Assembly (NCBI GenBank): GCA_036346375.1
Contig: CM070517.1
Coordinates: 47,836,200-47,900,199, forward strand
Length of the DNA stretch: 64,000 nucleotides
Source: Guadua angustifolia
Lineage: Eukaryota; Streptophyta; Magnoliopsida; Poales; Poaceae
Reading direction: 5' to 3'
Shown here: piece after piece, positions 45,109 through 57,322 of the stretch
Numbering within the stretch: the stretch's first letter is position 1
How the letters are laid out: every line of letters begins with the position of its first letter
Position numbers and translations under genes: made by a program
The notes under the pieces: generated by a model
Database searches by the model: none
Seen by the model: only the letters and a program-made list of their open reading frames with translations
What the model was told of the DNA's origin: nothing

Positions 45109-46450
45109 CTACCCTACATCATGTCAATCCAACGTAGTTGAATGGAAATTTCACCAGAACTGGATTTGATTGAGAAGAAAAGATTCGGTGCATGTCTGAT
45201 GTAAATTCAGACGGATGGCGCGCATTTGGCATATAGCTTTGTCACATCGTGATAACTACTTGATACGAAATGGATTTTTTTTGGGTGCAGAGGTACTATA
45301 TTAAGCCTGCAGAATGGTGCATTCAATTTGGAATTGTATCCTCGAAGTATCTTGGGTAAAGTCGTGTGAATTTTTGGGATGAGTTTTTACATAAGTATCA
45401 CTTGTCAGTCAGTAACTGAACTGTAAAATTCAGAAGACGTCAGTCTACCGAACAAATGTCGCTCTGGCTGCTGCTACAGAATCATCTCAAGTCTGAAAGA
45501 CATTCTGAGGATTTTTGTGGGACTTGAATAGGTAACTTCAACAAAACAAGGCTTTAATCAAGTATTTAGTGCAATATAAAATAAGTAAAGACTAGTCTAT
45601 AGACCAAGTGGAATCTAATGCTACTTTTGTAGAATATCTGAAGACGGCTTTGGCGAGAGGATAATATATAGGTTTCAGTCGATACAACAGCCCCGCAAAA
45701 CATAATAAAGTCTCCACGACCTTTTCGACATCAAGAGATTCCTCCAAAGTGTACAAGAAAGGCCAGCACGACCAGCTGAACATCAACACCGGTTCTCCAT
45801 AACTTCTACTTATCAGTTGTTCAGCAACAGGTGGCAGTTGAAGCTTTGTACAATTGGCAACCTAACATGACCTCATTGGAGCACAACATGACAACAAGGC
45901 CAAGCTAATAATGCCCAAGTGAGGACAAAAGGAGCAATCAACATCAGTTTAACAACCCAGTTGACACCAGCTTATTTATACCAAGGTACCCTCTGGCTCT
46001 ACATACATAGCCAGCCTGCCAAATTCCAAGATAATATGTGATGCAGCTCTATTAGATTGATTAATGCTCACAAAGGAGGTAGAATATACAAAGATAATTT
46101 AATAATGATGTGATAATTTATAACCAAATGACAACCAAATGACAATAGTATGAAGCAACTGTTCTGCACGCAACCCCTACAAAAAATTCCTTTTTTCTTA
46201 CAGATTGAATGAAGAAATGTAGCTGTACAAGCAAGCACCTAGCTGTCCACAACCCCACTTGATTCTTCTTCCTCAAGATCATTATGCAGAGCCTCAGGGC
46301 CACAAGAGAGGACTGATGATTCTTTTTGACGCATTTATTGGAAAAGAATTGGGAAAAAGGATGGTGATGGAGACACAATGTTTCTGAATTGTACAAGGAC
46401 TGGAACAAGAAAAGGGAAGGATGAACACAAGAGTACTCTTATATATGTGA
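45109..46450. other. Intergenic DNA and GH28 3' UTR
   Basis: No gene supported. The part nearest 46451 is the likely 3' UTR of the minus-strand GH28 gene. Confidence 0.4.
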
Positions 46451-49400
46451 CTATGCTACTGCAAGGGCACTGTAACTAGTGAGGGAGAAGCAAATGGAAG
46501 AATTTGAGGACGGCTTGTGGAGTTCTGAGCAAGGCTCGGGATAGACTAGTTCAGAGTATCCAGAAACATTGGAACAAGACCAGGAATCAGAATGAGCCAA
46601 ATCGGCTATCGAGAAATTGACATTGGAGAGGCAGATGGCAGTAAATGGATCGCCGTCTATTCCTGATAAAACTCCGGCAACTGAGATGTTTGTCCCCACC
46701 ATGTTCTTAAGGGTGATTTGATCTATCAATGGGAGCTCAGATGGATCAAAATGGTCAGCCGGGTGGCTTGACCAGTTACCACTGAACTCAATGGCAACAT
46801 GGACACCATCCATTTCTACATCGGAAATGACCACTTCCTCTATGTAACCACCACGGCCTGGTGCGGTCTTGAAGGAGATGCCTTTGTTGGAACTATGAAT
46901 CTGAATGTGACTAGCATAAATATCTGAGATCCCACCAGACATCTCGCTGCCAAATGCAAGAGCAGCTCCAGATGAGGCTTGCAGATTCACTCTGCTGATA
47001 TGAATGTTCGTGGTTGGCCTTCCAACAGAAATGCCATACTTGTCCCACCCACTTTTGAGTGAGATGGCCTCATGACCGACACTAATGCTGCTGTCTTCGA
47101 TGCACATATTCGAACATGAATCTGGATAAAGAACAATCTGTTAGTAAAAGAAGCAAATATCGCTTGTCAAGCCTGTGGGGTGCAGACAAAATGATCCAGT
47201 TAGAAAAAATGAGCATTCCATGTAATGGCTATCGAGGTATCTCTTTAAACAAAAATGAGTTGAAAGACGATAGTTCAACACCACTTTAGTTAATACCATG
47301 ATTTGACAGACATTCAGAACATGGTACATATGATATACGAGTGGTTTAAGAGTCTCATGCTTCTTGCTAGATTTATTTAAGCTCCCCGCATTTGTTTTGA
47401 GCATATACTTATCCAAGTTTCCACTTTGCATACTAGTAACCACAACTAGCATAGAAAGGAAAAAGGGGTTCTGGTTTTCTTAGATTCTTCTACTAGTTCT
47501 CAGCATTAGAACATTAAATACTAGTGTACTACCAAGTAGAAATAAATTCAGATGTATATGCTCTCTTAAAATAAGGATTCACTCATGAGCCCAACCATTG
47601 CTGATACAAAGTACATGTGAACAATCATTAAACAATGTGTGAACATAAAAAAATGCATCAAGACTAGAAGTAATGATACCTGGAACTATGCCATCAGTGA
47701 GTGGAGCATCCAACAAGGTCTTAATTGTGACATTGTGGACCTTTACATTGCTGGATAAAACAAAAACAGTATGTGTTAGTACATATGCAAATAATATTCC
47801 CCAAATCACACCACATGCATGAAGCTAAATTAATTCCCATGCACCTGCAGTACACTGGATGTATGCTCCAGGCTGGCGAATTTAAGAATGTCAAGTTTGA
47901 GATCACAATTTCTTCAGAATGCAGAAACTCCACAAGATGGGGACGACTATGGTTCAGCTCGTGGGAGCGAAGCCAATCCCACCATACAGAGCCCTGGCCA
48001 TCGATAACTCCATTATTCCCTGTAATAAGTGGAGTGAGCGTGCAAGGCTCATTAAAACTGAAAAGCACATGTGCAACATAGTGCAGCCCATAATTGTGAC
48101 AGAAGAAAGTAGTTACCGGTAATAAAAACATCGGTTAAATCATATCCATTTATTAAGCTGCGATGTCTAGGACCTGGAAGGTCTAGCCCCTGACCATAAG
48201 ATGGCAAAGGTTCCACAATTGGCCATTGTGATGACTCCTACGGTGAGGAAGAAAACAAAAGAACAAGGTTAATGTCTGTATCCTTAGTACTTAGAAAATG
48301 TAGAAATTTTCGCATATGAAGAATAGGGCATTGTTCTCCACAAACCGAAATACACATAAGTACAATTAAAATTGTCAGATTTCTTTTTCTATCGAATTAT
48401 AAAGAAAGAAAAGATGGTCACATGGCATGCAAGGAATTTATATATAACAGGCAAGCAATCGCAATCTGTGTGGAAGCACTGCAGCCGCACACCCATGCCT
48501 TTGTTCACGCATAATTAAAGAGCGTTGTTTGACTTCAAAAACAATGCAAAAGGAAAATTGTCACTTGTTAGCAACTGCCCTCACACCAACAGCTAAGTTT
48601 CACCTTCCAAACACTCCTATCTGTGGCAAAGCGGGATGAAACAACTAAAAGCCTCAGCTAGCTTGAACCCTACCGATCGAGATATCTGGGTAGGATTTCC
48701 TCTTGCCATCCAAGGCGACAACAAAGAGCATAACCGAACCAAAATTCGCCTCCCAGCTGAAGCCATGGCATGTGACCTCAGCTTACAGATGTCAAAATCA
48801 CTACTCTGTCAGGTATATCCACCAACCATATCCAAACAAACTAAAAGTATCTCATCAGAGATACCTATCCTAACCTCTAACAATTCAATGCAAATGCAGG
48901 TGAAAAGGATAGTGTATCCTCACATTCATGCAACCAGAACCCACATCTCACACACACTCCCTCTCCTAATACCAATGCAAAGCAGAATCTGCAACTACTA
49001 CCTTAACAATTCCATGTAACGAAACAAATATATAGACAAACTAATGCCATTATTACCTTTGCGCCGATGATGACGGCGTTTTCCTCCAGAAAGAGGGTGA
49101 GGTGGCTGGTGAGGTTGAAACTGCCGGTGAGCCACCGCCCCTTAGGCACGTACAGCTGCGCGCCGCCCTTGTCGGCGAAGGACCTGACATAGAAGACGGC
49201 GTTCTGGAAGGGCACCGTGTTCAGGGTCTTGCCGTCCCCGACGGCGCCGAACTCGGTGATGGTGACGCTGTGCGGCCGCGACCCCGGCGGCGCCTGCTCC
49301 CATTGCATCACATCGCCGCGGACCGAGCCAAGAACGGCCAGCGCCAATGCCAGGACCACCTGAAAGACGCCAATGCGATGGACACTGCAAGAATTAGCAC

Positions 49401-49794
49401 ACCTTACACACAAAGCATCACTCTTTCAGATCAAAGCTCCAAACTTCGCTCAAAAAGAAGCACGGCGCAAGCACAAACTCGCAAGGCACACACCAAGGAA
49501 TACGAGAAATCGCATCTTCGTTGGCAAGATCTCAGCGGGAACGATCAGGAAGCGAGGAAAGGATAAGCCATTCCCTAGGAAAAGATCCCAAATTGGGCAC
49601 GGATCACACGGGACGCACAAATCAAGAACTCATGAGCCCCACGCGCATAAAGCACCAAACGAGAATCCAAGAGCGAGAGAGACCCATTCAGGAGAAAGCC
49701 AGGAAGAGCAAGAAAAGCGCAAACAAAATAAGAGAGAGAAAATCCTCACGCAAGTGATCAAATCACGGGAGAACGTACTTACTAGCCTCTTCAT
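46451..49794 (-). CDS. Glycoside hydrolase family 28 (polygalacturonase-like) secreted protein
   Basis: Six coding exons: 49794-49783, 49359-49057, 48237-48117, 48019-47845, 47750-47680 and 47121-46451. They join in phase to 450 residues, with GT/AG at every junction. Exon 1 codes only MKRL, and the signal peptide (about 1-19) continues in exon 2. ITEFGAVGDGKTLNT opens the pectate-lyase-like beta-helix, followed by NGVIDGQGSVWWDW and NLTFLNSPAWSIHPVYC. In the active-site region the family motifs NTD, GDD, GHG and RIK appear as LTD (221-223), GHE (243-245), a GAALAFGSE segment and SFK. Only one of the three aspartates remains, so pectin hydrolysis is doubtful. The subgroup with FGSEMSGGI and TAPGRGGYI is common in plants. 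It is apoplastic by inference; the substrate is unknown. Confidence 0.9.
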
Positions 49795-50089
49795 GAGTCC
49801 CCCCTCCCCTCTTCGCGGCGAGAGAGGGAGACGAAGCAGCAGCGAATCGAAAGCACCACGGGATAGCAGCAGTCGCAGATGAAGGACACGACGCAAAAGA
49901 ATAGATTTTCTGGGCTAAATTCGTTGTGGTTCTGGGAGAGCGGAGAAGGAGACGAGGAGAAGCTGCAGCGCCTGCAGCACGAGAGAGAGAGAAGCAGGGG
50001 AGGAGGAGGTTTTACTAGTCTTAAGTCTTTGTGCCTCCTCTTATTCTTTCTTGCTATAATTATAAATGGAGAAACATATTAAAATAAAA
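49795..50089 (-). promoter_or_regulatory. GH28 5' UTR and core promoter region
   Basis: Read on the minus strand, this is the immediate upstream region. It contains purine and GAGAGA-rich sequence near 49980, typical of a grass 5' UTR. No sure TATA box. Confidence 0.4.
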
Positions 50090-50463
50090 GATTAAATTTC
50101 ACAAAACTACAAAAAAATTACAAACTATCAGAAAGTACATGTATTAGTTTCTATTTTACAAAACTACAGATTTTAGAAAAACCTGCATTACAAAAGTACA
50201 AGTTTTAGAATTGATCGTTTTTGTAACGGTGTAAGTGTAGACTTATATAGCAGTCTCATGCGTTAGTAAAATAAGAAATTAGGGCACGTGAGGCTGTCAT
50301 ATAAACCCATACTATTAAATCCGTTACAAGGAACAACCAATTCTAAAACATGTAATTTTGTGACACAATTTCTCGTAAAATATGTAGTTTTGTGAAATAG
50401 AAGTTAAAAACTGTAATTTTCTCATAATTTATTAATAAACTTATATTTTTATGAAATTTACTC
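50090..50463. mobile_element. Foldback MITE with 9-bp flanking repeats (Mutator-like)
   Basis: Ends GATTAAATTTCACAAAAC and ATGAAATTTACTC are inverted, and internal ACAAAACTACA and TGTAGTTTTGTGAAAT segments extend the symmetry. The flanks AAAATAAAA (50081-50089) and AAAACAAAA (50464-50472) match at 8 of 9, though they are low complexity. It lies about 300 bp upstream of the GH28 start. Confidence 0.55.
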
Positions 50464-52003
50464 AAAACAAAATAAATTAGAGGTGTGAAAAATGGAAGGA
50501 GACGAAGGAAAAAGGTTGGGTATTTGGTGTATAGGCTCATTTGCCCTCTGTATTGGAATGAGTTGGCATTGTCAAGGATGATTTGATTGATTGCTCGAAA
50601 GTAGAGGGATTGGAACTTGAAAGGAAATGGGATTTTCAAATGGGGAATAGAATTGGAAAGGAAGAAATGAGCCAGGGATTTTCTATTAACTTTTGGTGTA
50701 ATAGTAGTTGTTTTTCCTCTGGATGAGTTGGCATTTGGCAGGGAGGGCAGTGGACGAGAGCTGTTGATCATTATGCTTAATTAACTCGTAAGATGAAAAG
50801 AAGAAGAAGAAGAAATGGAATTAAAACGTGTTAAGTTGTGAGGCTTTTGATTTTTATTTTTGATTTTTTTTTAGAGGAGAGGTTTTTGCACCTAGATCAG
50901 CTAGGCTATTAAGTCATTAGTATTCATTTTTGGAGGACGCCATGTGGCTTCTGCTTCAGGTAAAAATGAAAAAAAAAAGGAAAAAGAAAAATAGAAATGA
51001 ACAATGCAGCTTTCTCCCCTTTCGAGTGAGTTATCATATGTTTGGTAGCTGTGCAACATAATAGAAAGAGAGAGAAAAATACTGCAGTTCTTATTGTACT
51101 CCATCAAGTGTTGCTTTACGAGGTTGTTAGTACCACTTGTTACTGATATCAACAACGAGGGCATAAACTTCACATAAGTTTCTTTTTTAATAAATACTTG
51201 ATTTGCTTTATTATATAAACTGTGTTAAATATATTATGTCAATTTAATGTTCAGCATAAATATCGTAAGGTAGGAGATACTGAAAGTCTCTGAATTGGCG
51301 TCAGACGTTTCAGCTCTCTTTGGTTCTTTAGTTCTCTATAGCATTCGACATTCGTGCATCTTCAGCTTTGCCATACTTTGGTTATATTTTCGATATTACT
51401 AAAAATGTAGGGATAAAAGGGTAAATTTCATTACAACGTCGTGACAAACCCGGTGATAGAAACCCAAGGAATGGCCCAGTGCATGCTGTTAGCTTGGAAT
51501 GGGCCCACAAGGCAGCTGGACCAATCATGGTGACAGGTGGAGGTGGGGCTGGGGTCATTGTGTGGGTCCATGTGCTACATCTGAGAATGATACTCGTCCA
51601 ATACCTTCCTTGGATGCTTTGGAGCTTGGAATTGTACCACATTAACTTAATCCAATTGCTCTTTTTGTTTTTTTATATGTTGAGAATGTACTGCTACAGC
51701 TAACACCCTTGATTTTCTATTTGCTTTAATTTTATCCTATGGACTGAAAGAGATTATGAAAGAAAAAAAAAGGAGAAGAAACAAGGACACTATATTGGGG
51801 GAAGCCGAAAGGGGACCTTTAATTTGTGATGAGTATCCAGAGGGACATCATCATTGTGCTCTTCAGATTAAACCCAAATGGTGGTTAAAACATAAATTAA
51901 TTTGGGTGAGAATGTGAGGGGGTTAGATGTATTGCAACCCATTAAATACGACGTGGCATACTGCCATGTGGTGAGCAAGCACCAAATGAGGAGACCCTAG
52001 CAT
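50464..52003. other. Gene-free intergenic DNA
   Basis: No gene or defined repeat. A less AT-rich patch at 51470-51640 has frames on both strands without a recognisable domain. Confidence 0.35.
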
Positions 52004-52256
52004 ATTTGGCCGCCTCCTTTTTTTTTCAAAAATAGATCTCTCTTCAAAAAGTTTGCAAAAATAGCTCCCACTACGCTACAGTACCATAGAAGTCTCGTGT
52101 GCTACAGTGCATGGGAAACCAGATCCCCACGGTCCTCTAGCGCGGAAAATCAGATCTCGTGCAGTCGTGCTCCTACAGCGTGGAAGAAGGCTATTTTTGA
52201 AAAAATTTTGGAAGAAAGTTATTTTTGCCAAAATAAAAAGAAGGAAGGAGCCAAAT
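52004..52256. mobile_element. Foldback MITE, 253 bp
   Basis: Ends ATTTGGCCGCCTCCTTTTT and AAGAAGGAAGGAGCCAAAT are inverted, with matching CAAAAATAG and CTATTTTTG inside. Target duplication unclear; superfamily not assigned. Confidence 0.55.
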
Positions 52257-53903
52257 AGTGAGTAGTTGCCAAATGAGCATCAACTTGTACAAGCATTAGG
52301 TAAGAAAAAAAATTCTTCTGCATTTATCGGTTTGGAGGGATCAAGAAAGCCTAGGGGATAATCTATATGGACATGATCCAGCTATGGATGCCAACTGCAG
52401 CACAGAATACGGTAGCATGAGCATAGTAGGTAAAGCCATAATTTTTGCAAAGAATTTCCTTTGATTAGGGAATGACATGTTGTATGTACGAAAAATAGTC
52501 AAACAAATAGGAGTTGCCAGCGATGGATTTTGAATTGTTTTTAAAGAGTGTGGATCTAATGCTCGGGAAAAAAATATTCTCATGGGATAATCAAAGTTAG
52601 ATGATGCAATTTTTCGATTGAACTAAGTGCATGTACAATAATGTTGTCTCTAATTTTACCATGTCATCTCCACACCAGTAAGAGACAATACTAGACAACA
52701 TCACCAACCAACTACATTTAGCACGATTTCACAGTATTAATATTTTACGGTTTTTCTTACGACTGGCCCCTTGTTATTTTTAAATATTCTCATCTCTTTT
52801 TCCCTCTCCTTCACTTCCCTCGTCTTCTTCCTCCTCCCCTCGGCCCTCTCCACTTCCCTCACCGCCAAGGTAGCCTCCCTTCCCTCATCATGATCTCCCC
52901 CTCCCTATCGACCATACTGACCTCTACCCCCCCCATTGTCAACCTACCCATCCCTCTCCCACACATCTACCTCCCCCTTCCTCTTCACCACATGGGCCTC
53001 CACTCCCTCGTTGTTTCCATGGCCTCCTCCTCCCTTGACGTTGTGTTGGCCTCCATCTCCATCACCCTCTCTGCCGCACCACCATGTCTAGATCTGGGCT
53101 ACCGATGTCCAGATCTGAGCGGATCTGGACCATGCCAACTTTGAATACCCGTTCAACCATCTTCACTCATCCGCTACCCATTCCTAATAAGTCCAAGCTG
53201 GTCATCACCATCACCGGGTGCGAACATGAGAAGGAGGCAGTCCTAGTGTGGTACGGTGATTCACTTCGGTGGGCCCACAAAACACATTATGAGAGGATGG
53301 CATCACTCCAATAGCGCGCACCATCATCTCTTCGTGTGTTGGTTTGTGTGGTGCGGTTGTTGTGTCATGATGCGACGGCTTCTCTTCTTTCTCCTACAGC
53401 TCAGTTTTGAGTTAATGTAGCAATCTAAAACAGGGAGTCAAGTTAGGTTTTCGGCTGCTGATAGCGGCCTAGTAGCGAGTGCCAAGTGCACCACCGGGCA
53501 CAGGTGAGGTAACAGGGAGGCAGGTAACATCGATGAGGGTTGGGACAGGGTGTATAGGTACAGAGATAGTGCATGAGAGACAAGAGAGAGAGAGAGAGGG
53601 TGATGGGGTTTATTAGTGTTAAGCCCTTCAGAGTCCTTACAGCAAGAGTCTCTAAAACATGCTCTATCTCAAAAAAAAGGAAAAAACATTTACTATCTAA
53701 ATAGGCCCATGAATAATTACAACTAACTTGCCTCGGACCAAAATTGTTTAAACAAATCTACATCTAACATAGAGTTTCGAATATAACCTAGCGAGTTTTG
53801 AGTAATTCGCGTGCGGCCTCCGCGCACCCCATTTGTGAATCAAAGATACGTTACGCCATATTTTCGATCATTACTTCATACAAGTTGTATATAAGACATT
53901 AAC
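52257..53903. other. Intergenic DNA with a pyrimidine-rich, coding-like patch
   Basis: From 52770 to 53310 the + strand is strongly C/T-rich and gives Ser/Pro/Leu-rich frames without domains. A (GA)n run lies near 53580-53600. These are probably old element or leader sequences. Confidence 0.3.
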
Positions 53904-53989
53904 ATTAGGATTAGGGATTGAAATCTCGTTTCACTCTAAATATCTTCTGTAGTCGGAGAATGAAATCTTGGCAAGATTTAGAAATTTTG

Positions 53990-55060
53990 GACAAATTTTA
54001 GATGAACCACAAAAATGTATTTTCAAATCTGGAATTTTTCTACTTAGAAAACCGAAATTTCGGTCAGTTTTAATGAGATCTTAGCAAAATTATACTGAGC
54101 GAAAAATGACTCAAACGACGTCAAAAAATTTGAAAATTTTTGTGGAGGTTCTAGTGAAAAATCAGTGATGTTCTCATAAACATTCTAGATGATTATAAAA
54201 TCTATGAAATTTTAAAAAATTCAAACATTGCAACTGTCCCGATAAAACGCTAACCCGCAAGTTTGAACCAAATGAAAAATGAAACAAACCATGTTAGAAA
54301 ATTTTAAAATTTTTTTGAATAGTTATGATACATCAATAATATTTCATGAAATTTTCAGATGATAATCAAGCCATTATGAATTTTAAAAAATTCGAATAAT
54401 GCTACTATCTTGATAAAAGCCATACTGCAAACTTCAACTAAATGAAAAATGGTACAGACCATGTTAGAAAATTTTGAAATTTTTGTGGATGTTCCTGATG
54501 TATCATTAATGTTTATATAAAATTTTCATGTGATGATCAAACTTTAAGAAGTTCTAAAAATTCTAGCAATGCTACGTCTTGATAAAAGCCTCATTATCAA
54601 TACATAGATTTGCTTTAATAATAAAAAAGTTTAAAATTTTTGAATTTTTTTAAAAGAGTTCTAAGAAAATTCTTAAGATCTCATAAAAATTTTGAATCAT
54701 TATCACACTCCAGTGAATTTAAAAAATTATTACAAATGCACTGTACCATTTATGTTCTTTCTGTTTTTGACTTTTGAAATATAACAAATGAAGTTCAATG
54801 TATACATAGATTTGATTGAGTAAACAAAAAATGTTGAAATTTTTTTAAAATTTTATATAATTGTACAAAGGAATATATTAAGCTTTCATAAAAATTTTGG
54901 ATCATGATCGCATTTGAGAAAATTTATAAAATTCTGACAAGGTTACTGTCCCAATAATGTTCATTTGGTTTTTGATTTTTTAAAGATAATAGATGAAGTT
55001 TAATTATTTTAAAAAATTTATGTATGATACTACACTTCTCATAATGGTAAAATAAATTTT
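53990..55060. repeat. AT-rich tandem array, period about 170 bp
   Basis: Units recur with a shared TCATRAAAATTTT-type phrase near 54170, 54343, 54512, 54681 and 54896, and with ACCATGTTAGAAAATTTT at 54289 and 54459. Spacing is 173, 169, 169 and about 215 bp. The units are strongly diverged. Confidence 0.6.
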
Positions 55061-55245
55061 TCACATCGTGATAAAGCATGTATAATTTTATAAAAATTGA
55101 CAATGTTTTTGTAGTTTTAAAAATATCTCAAAATTTTGATTTTTCAATAAATTTTCATAGGAGATGACTTTCTTAAGGGTTATTGATAAATTTTCATTCA
55201 AATCTGGTTAAAAAGTCAAAAACCCGAGATATGGGGAGATCTTGC

Positions 55246-56584
55246 TAGGGGTGGAAAAACATTTCGAGGCTCATGGCTCGACTCGGGCTCGGCTCGGCTC
55301 GGTCTTGGCCGACTTCGGGCTCGGCTCGGCTGGTCTTGGCTCGGATCGATCATGAGCCGAGCCCGAGCTCACCGTCTGCTCGGTTACATCGAGCCGAGGC
55401 AGCCCGGCTCATGAGCCACCTCATTGGCTCGTTAGGCTCGAGGTGAAGATATGAAACACATAACAATCAAGTGAATCAACTCCCAAGTCTCCCGGTCATC
55501 CATCCGATTCAGCCCCCTTACCCAAAAATCAAATTCCTAGTCCCTTACCCAAAATGAACAAAATCCCAGGTCATCCATCCAGATTCCGGGCATCCATCCA
55601 ATTCGAACAAAATCAAATTCCTAGCCCGATTCATTACCTTACCCAAAAGAAACTCATTCCAATCAACTCCCGGTCATCCATCCGGTGATCCAAATTCCGT
55701 GCATCCATCCAGCAATATTAACAATGAAGTTCGAAATCGTAAGCGCATATCTCGATCGTAATGACGGAATGAAAAATCTTGATCGTAGCAATCATTGATC
55801 CGAACAATATTAACAATCTTGATCGAATGACGATGAATGAAAAATCAGCCAATACATCATTTGAACCATAATAGTATATCCATGCAAATTTTCCAGCTAA
55901 ATCACTGTAACAATACTACAAAGAACAATACACAGATATGCAAATGAAGTCAGATTTCATAGATATGCAAATGAAGCCAATGGGCGACACAAGTTGCAAC
56001 AAATTCACTCATCGCATGCGTAACTACGTAAGAGGTGAATCTTCGGTGAAGGAAAAAGTGTAGGCTCAACAACCAAGTTCGCACTTGAGATTTGGACCAT
56101 GATACGGGGTGGAGGCGTTGAGCCGGTGGAGGGAGGCCGGCCCACGAGGAGGAGGGGTGGAGCGTGGGGAGGCCGAGGCGGCGAGGCGAGGGGGGAGGTG
56201 GAGGCGTGGAGCCAAGGAGGAGGCGGCTGAGCGACGAGGTGGTCGTGAGTCGCTGAATCGGGAGGCGCCACAGCCAGTCGCCGGGCGCCAAGGCCCGCCC
56301 GCCCAAACCCTAGCGCCGATCGCTCTCCTCTCTTCGATGGATTTGGGGAGGAGTGTGACCGAAGGCTACTGCGCGAGACCGAGACACCGAGTGAGGACTT
56401 GAGTTGAATCGATCAGTGCGGCTCACGAGCCGAACGAAAGCCGGCTCGAGACTCGGCCGAGCCCGAGCCGAGCCCAGCTTTAGCTCGATCCACTCTCCGA
56501 GCCGAAGCCTGGCTCGGCTTGATTTTCTGCAAGCCCAAGTGAGCCGAGTCGAGCTCGGCTCGGCTCGGCTCAAATCCACCCCTA
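55246..56584. mobile_element. Nested hAT-type element, 1.34 kb
   Basis: Termini TAGGGGTGGAAAAAC and AAATCCACCCCTA are inverted, followed inward by long GGCTCGGCTCGG-rich subterminal blocks. The 8-bp duplication GATCTTGC is identical at 55238-55245 and 56585-56592. The interior has a GC-rich patch (56100-56400) with broken frames but no transposase. Confidence 0.9.
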
Positions 56585-56709
56585 GATCTTGCCGAGATTA
56601 CTGTAGTAATTTATTTGTTTTTTACTCTGGCCGGTATTTTAAAACTCGTCCACCTCCGATAAACAAGATCTCGCGAAATTTCGGAGAGATTTTAATCCCT
56701 AATTAGGAT

Positions 56710-56858
56710 ACATGCATGTTCGAAATCTTGAGAACTTACCAGTTGCTTCCTCATTTTCTTTGTTCTTCGTTTTCATGTGCGTGTCGGGACTATATATACT
56801 GTCCTATATGGTCTGTTGTAATTTGATGCAGGTACTGATTCCTAAGATAAGTTGATAT
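56710..56858. other. Short intergenic stretch
   Basis: No feature seen. Confidence 0.3.
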
Positions 56859-56861
56859 TTA

Positions 56862-57090
56862 GGGCCTGTTTGGTAGAGCTTTAGATTCTAACTTCTCCCG
56901 AAATCTGAAACTTATAGACTAAAATAAAGTGAGTTAAATTTATATTTTTAGTCTAAAATGTAAACAAGATGATCCATCTAAACACTCTTAATGGACTCAC
57001 AGCTCCAGCTTCATGAATCTGGTGAAGTTAAAATTTTCACTTCACGATTCTCGAATCTGAAAGAAGTTTGAATCCTCACAAACAGGCCCT
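56862..57090. mobile_element. Tourist-like MITE, copy 2 (complete)
   Basis: Termini GGGCCTGTTTGGTAGAG and CACAAACAGGCCC are inverted. TTA is duplicated at 56859-56861 and 57091-57093. It carries the core AAAATAAAGTGAGTTAAA shared with copies near 29863 and 61241. Confidence 0.85.
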
Positions 57091-57240
57091 TATTTTTGTA
57101 TGTATATGGAAGTAGTACTACTATATTTTGGTGGCTATTTAATGTGCCTTTCTCCATTCCACGACATATGATGCATGGTACATGTTGGAATTTAGACACT
57201 TGCAAAGAGTACAATGGAACATGGCAGCATCATATGTAGC

Positions 57241-57242
<2 letters not shown>

Positions 57243-57320
<78 letters not shown>
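57243..57320. repeat. (TA)n microsatellite
   Basis: About 39 TA units without interruption. Confidence 0.9.

Positions 57321-57322
<2 letters not shown>

Larger units (their letters stand above)
53912..56701. mobile_element. hAT-type element with 170-bp tandem array, host of a nested hAT
   Basis: Termini TAGGGATTGAAATCTC and GAGATTTTAATCCCTA are inverted. The 8-bp duplication ATTAGGAT is identical at 53904-53911 and 56702-56709. It encodes no transposase. Without the nested insertion it is about 1.44 kb, mostly the AT-rich array. Confidence 0.85.

Noticed and set aside
49102..49882. Plus-strand frames opposite the first GH28 exons
   Set aside because: Arg/Lys/Glu-rich readings of the GH28 exon 2, intron and leader without any domain.
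53990..55060. 170-bp array considered as centromeric satellite
   Set aside because: The units are strongly diverged, few in number and lie wholly inside a hAT element flanked by an 8-bp duplication.
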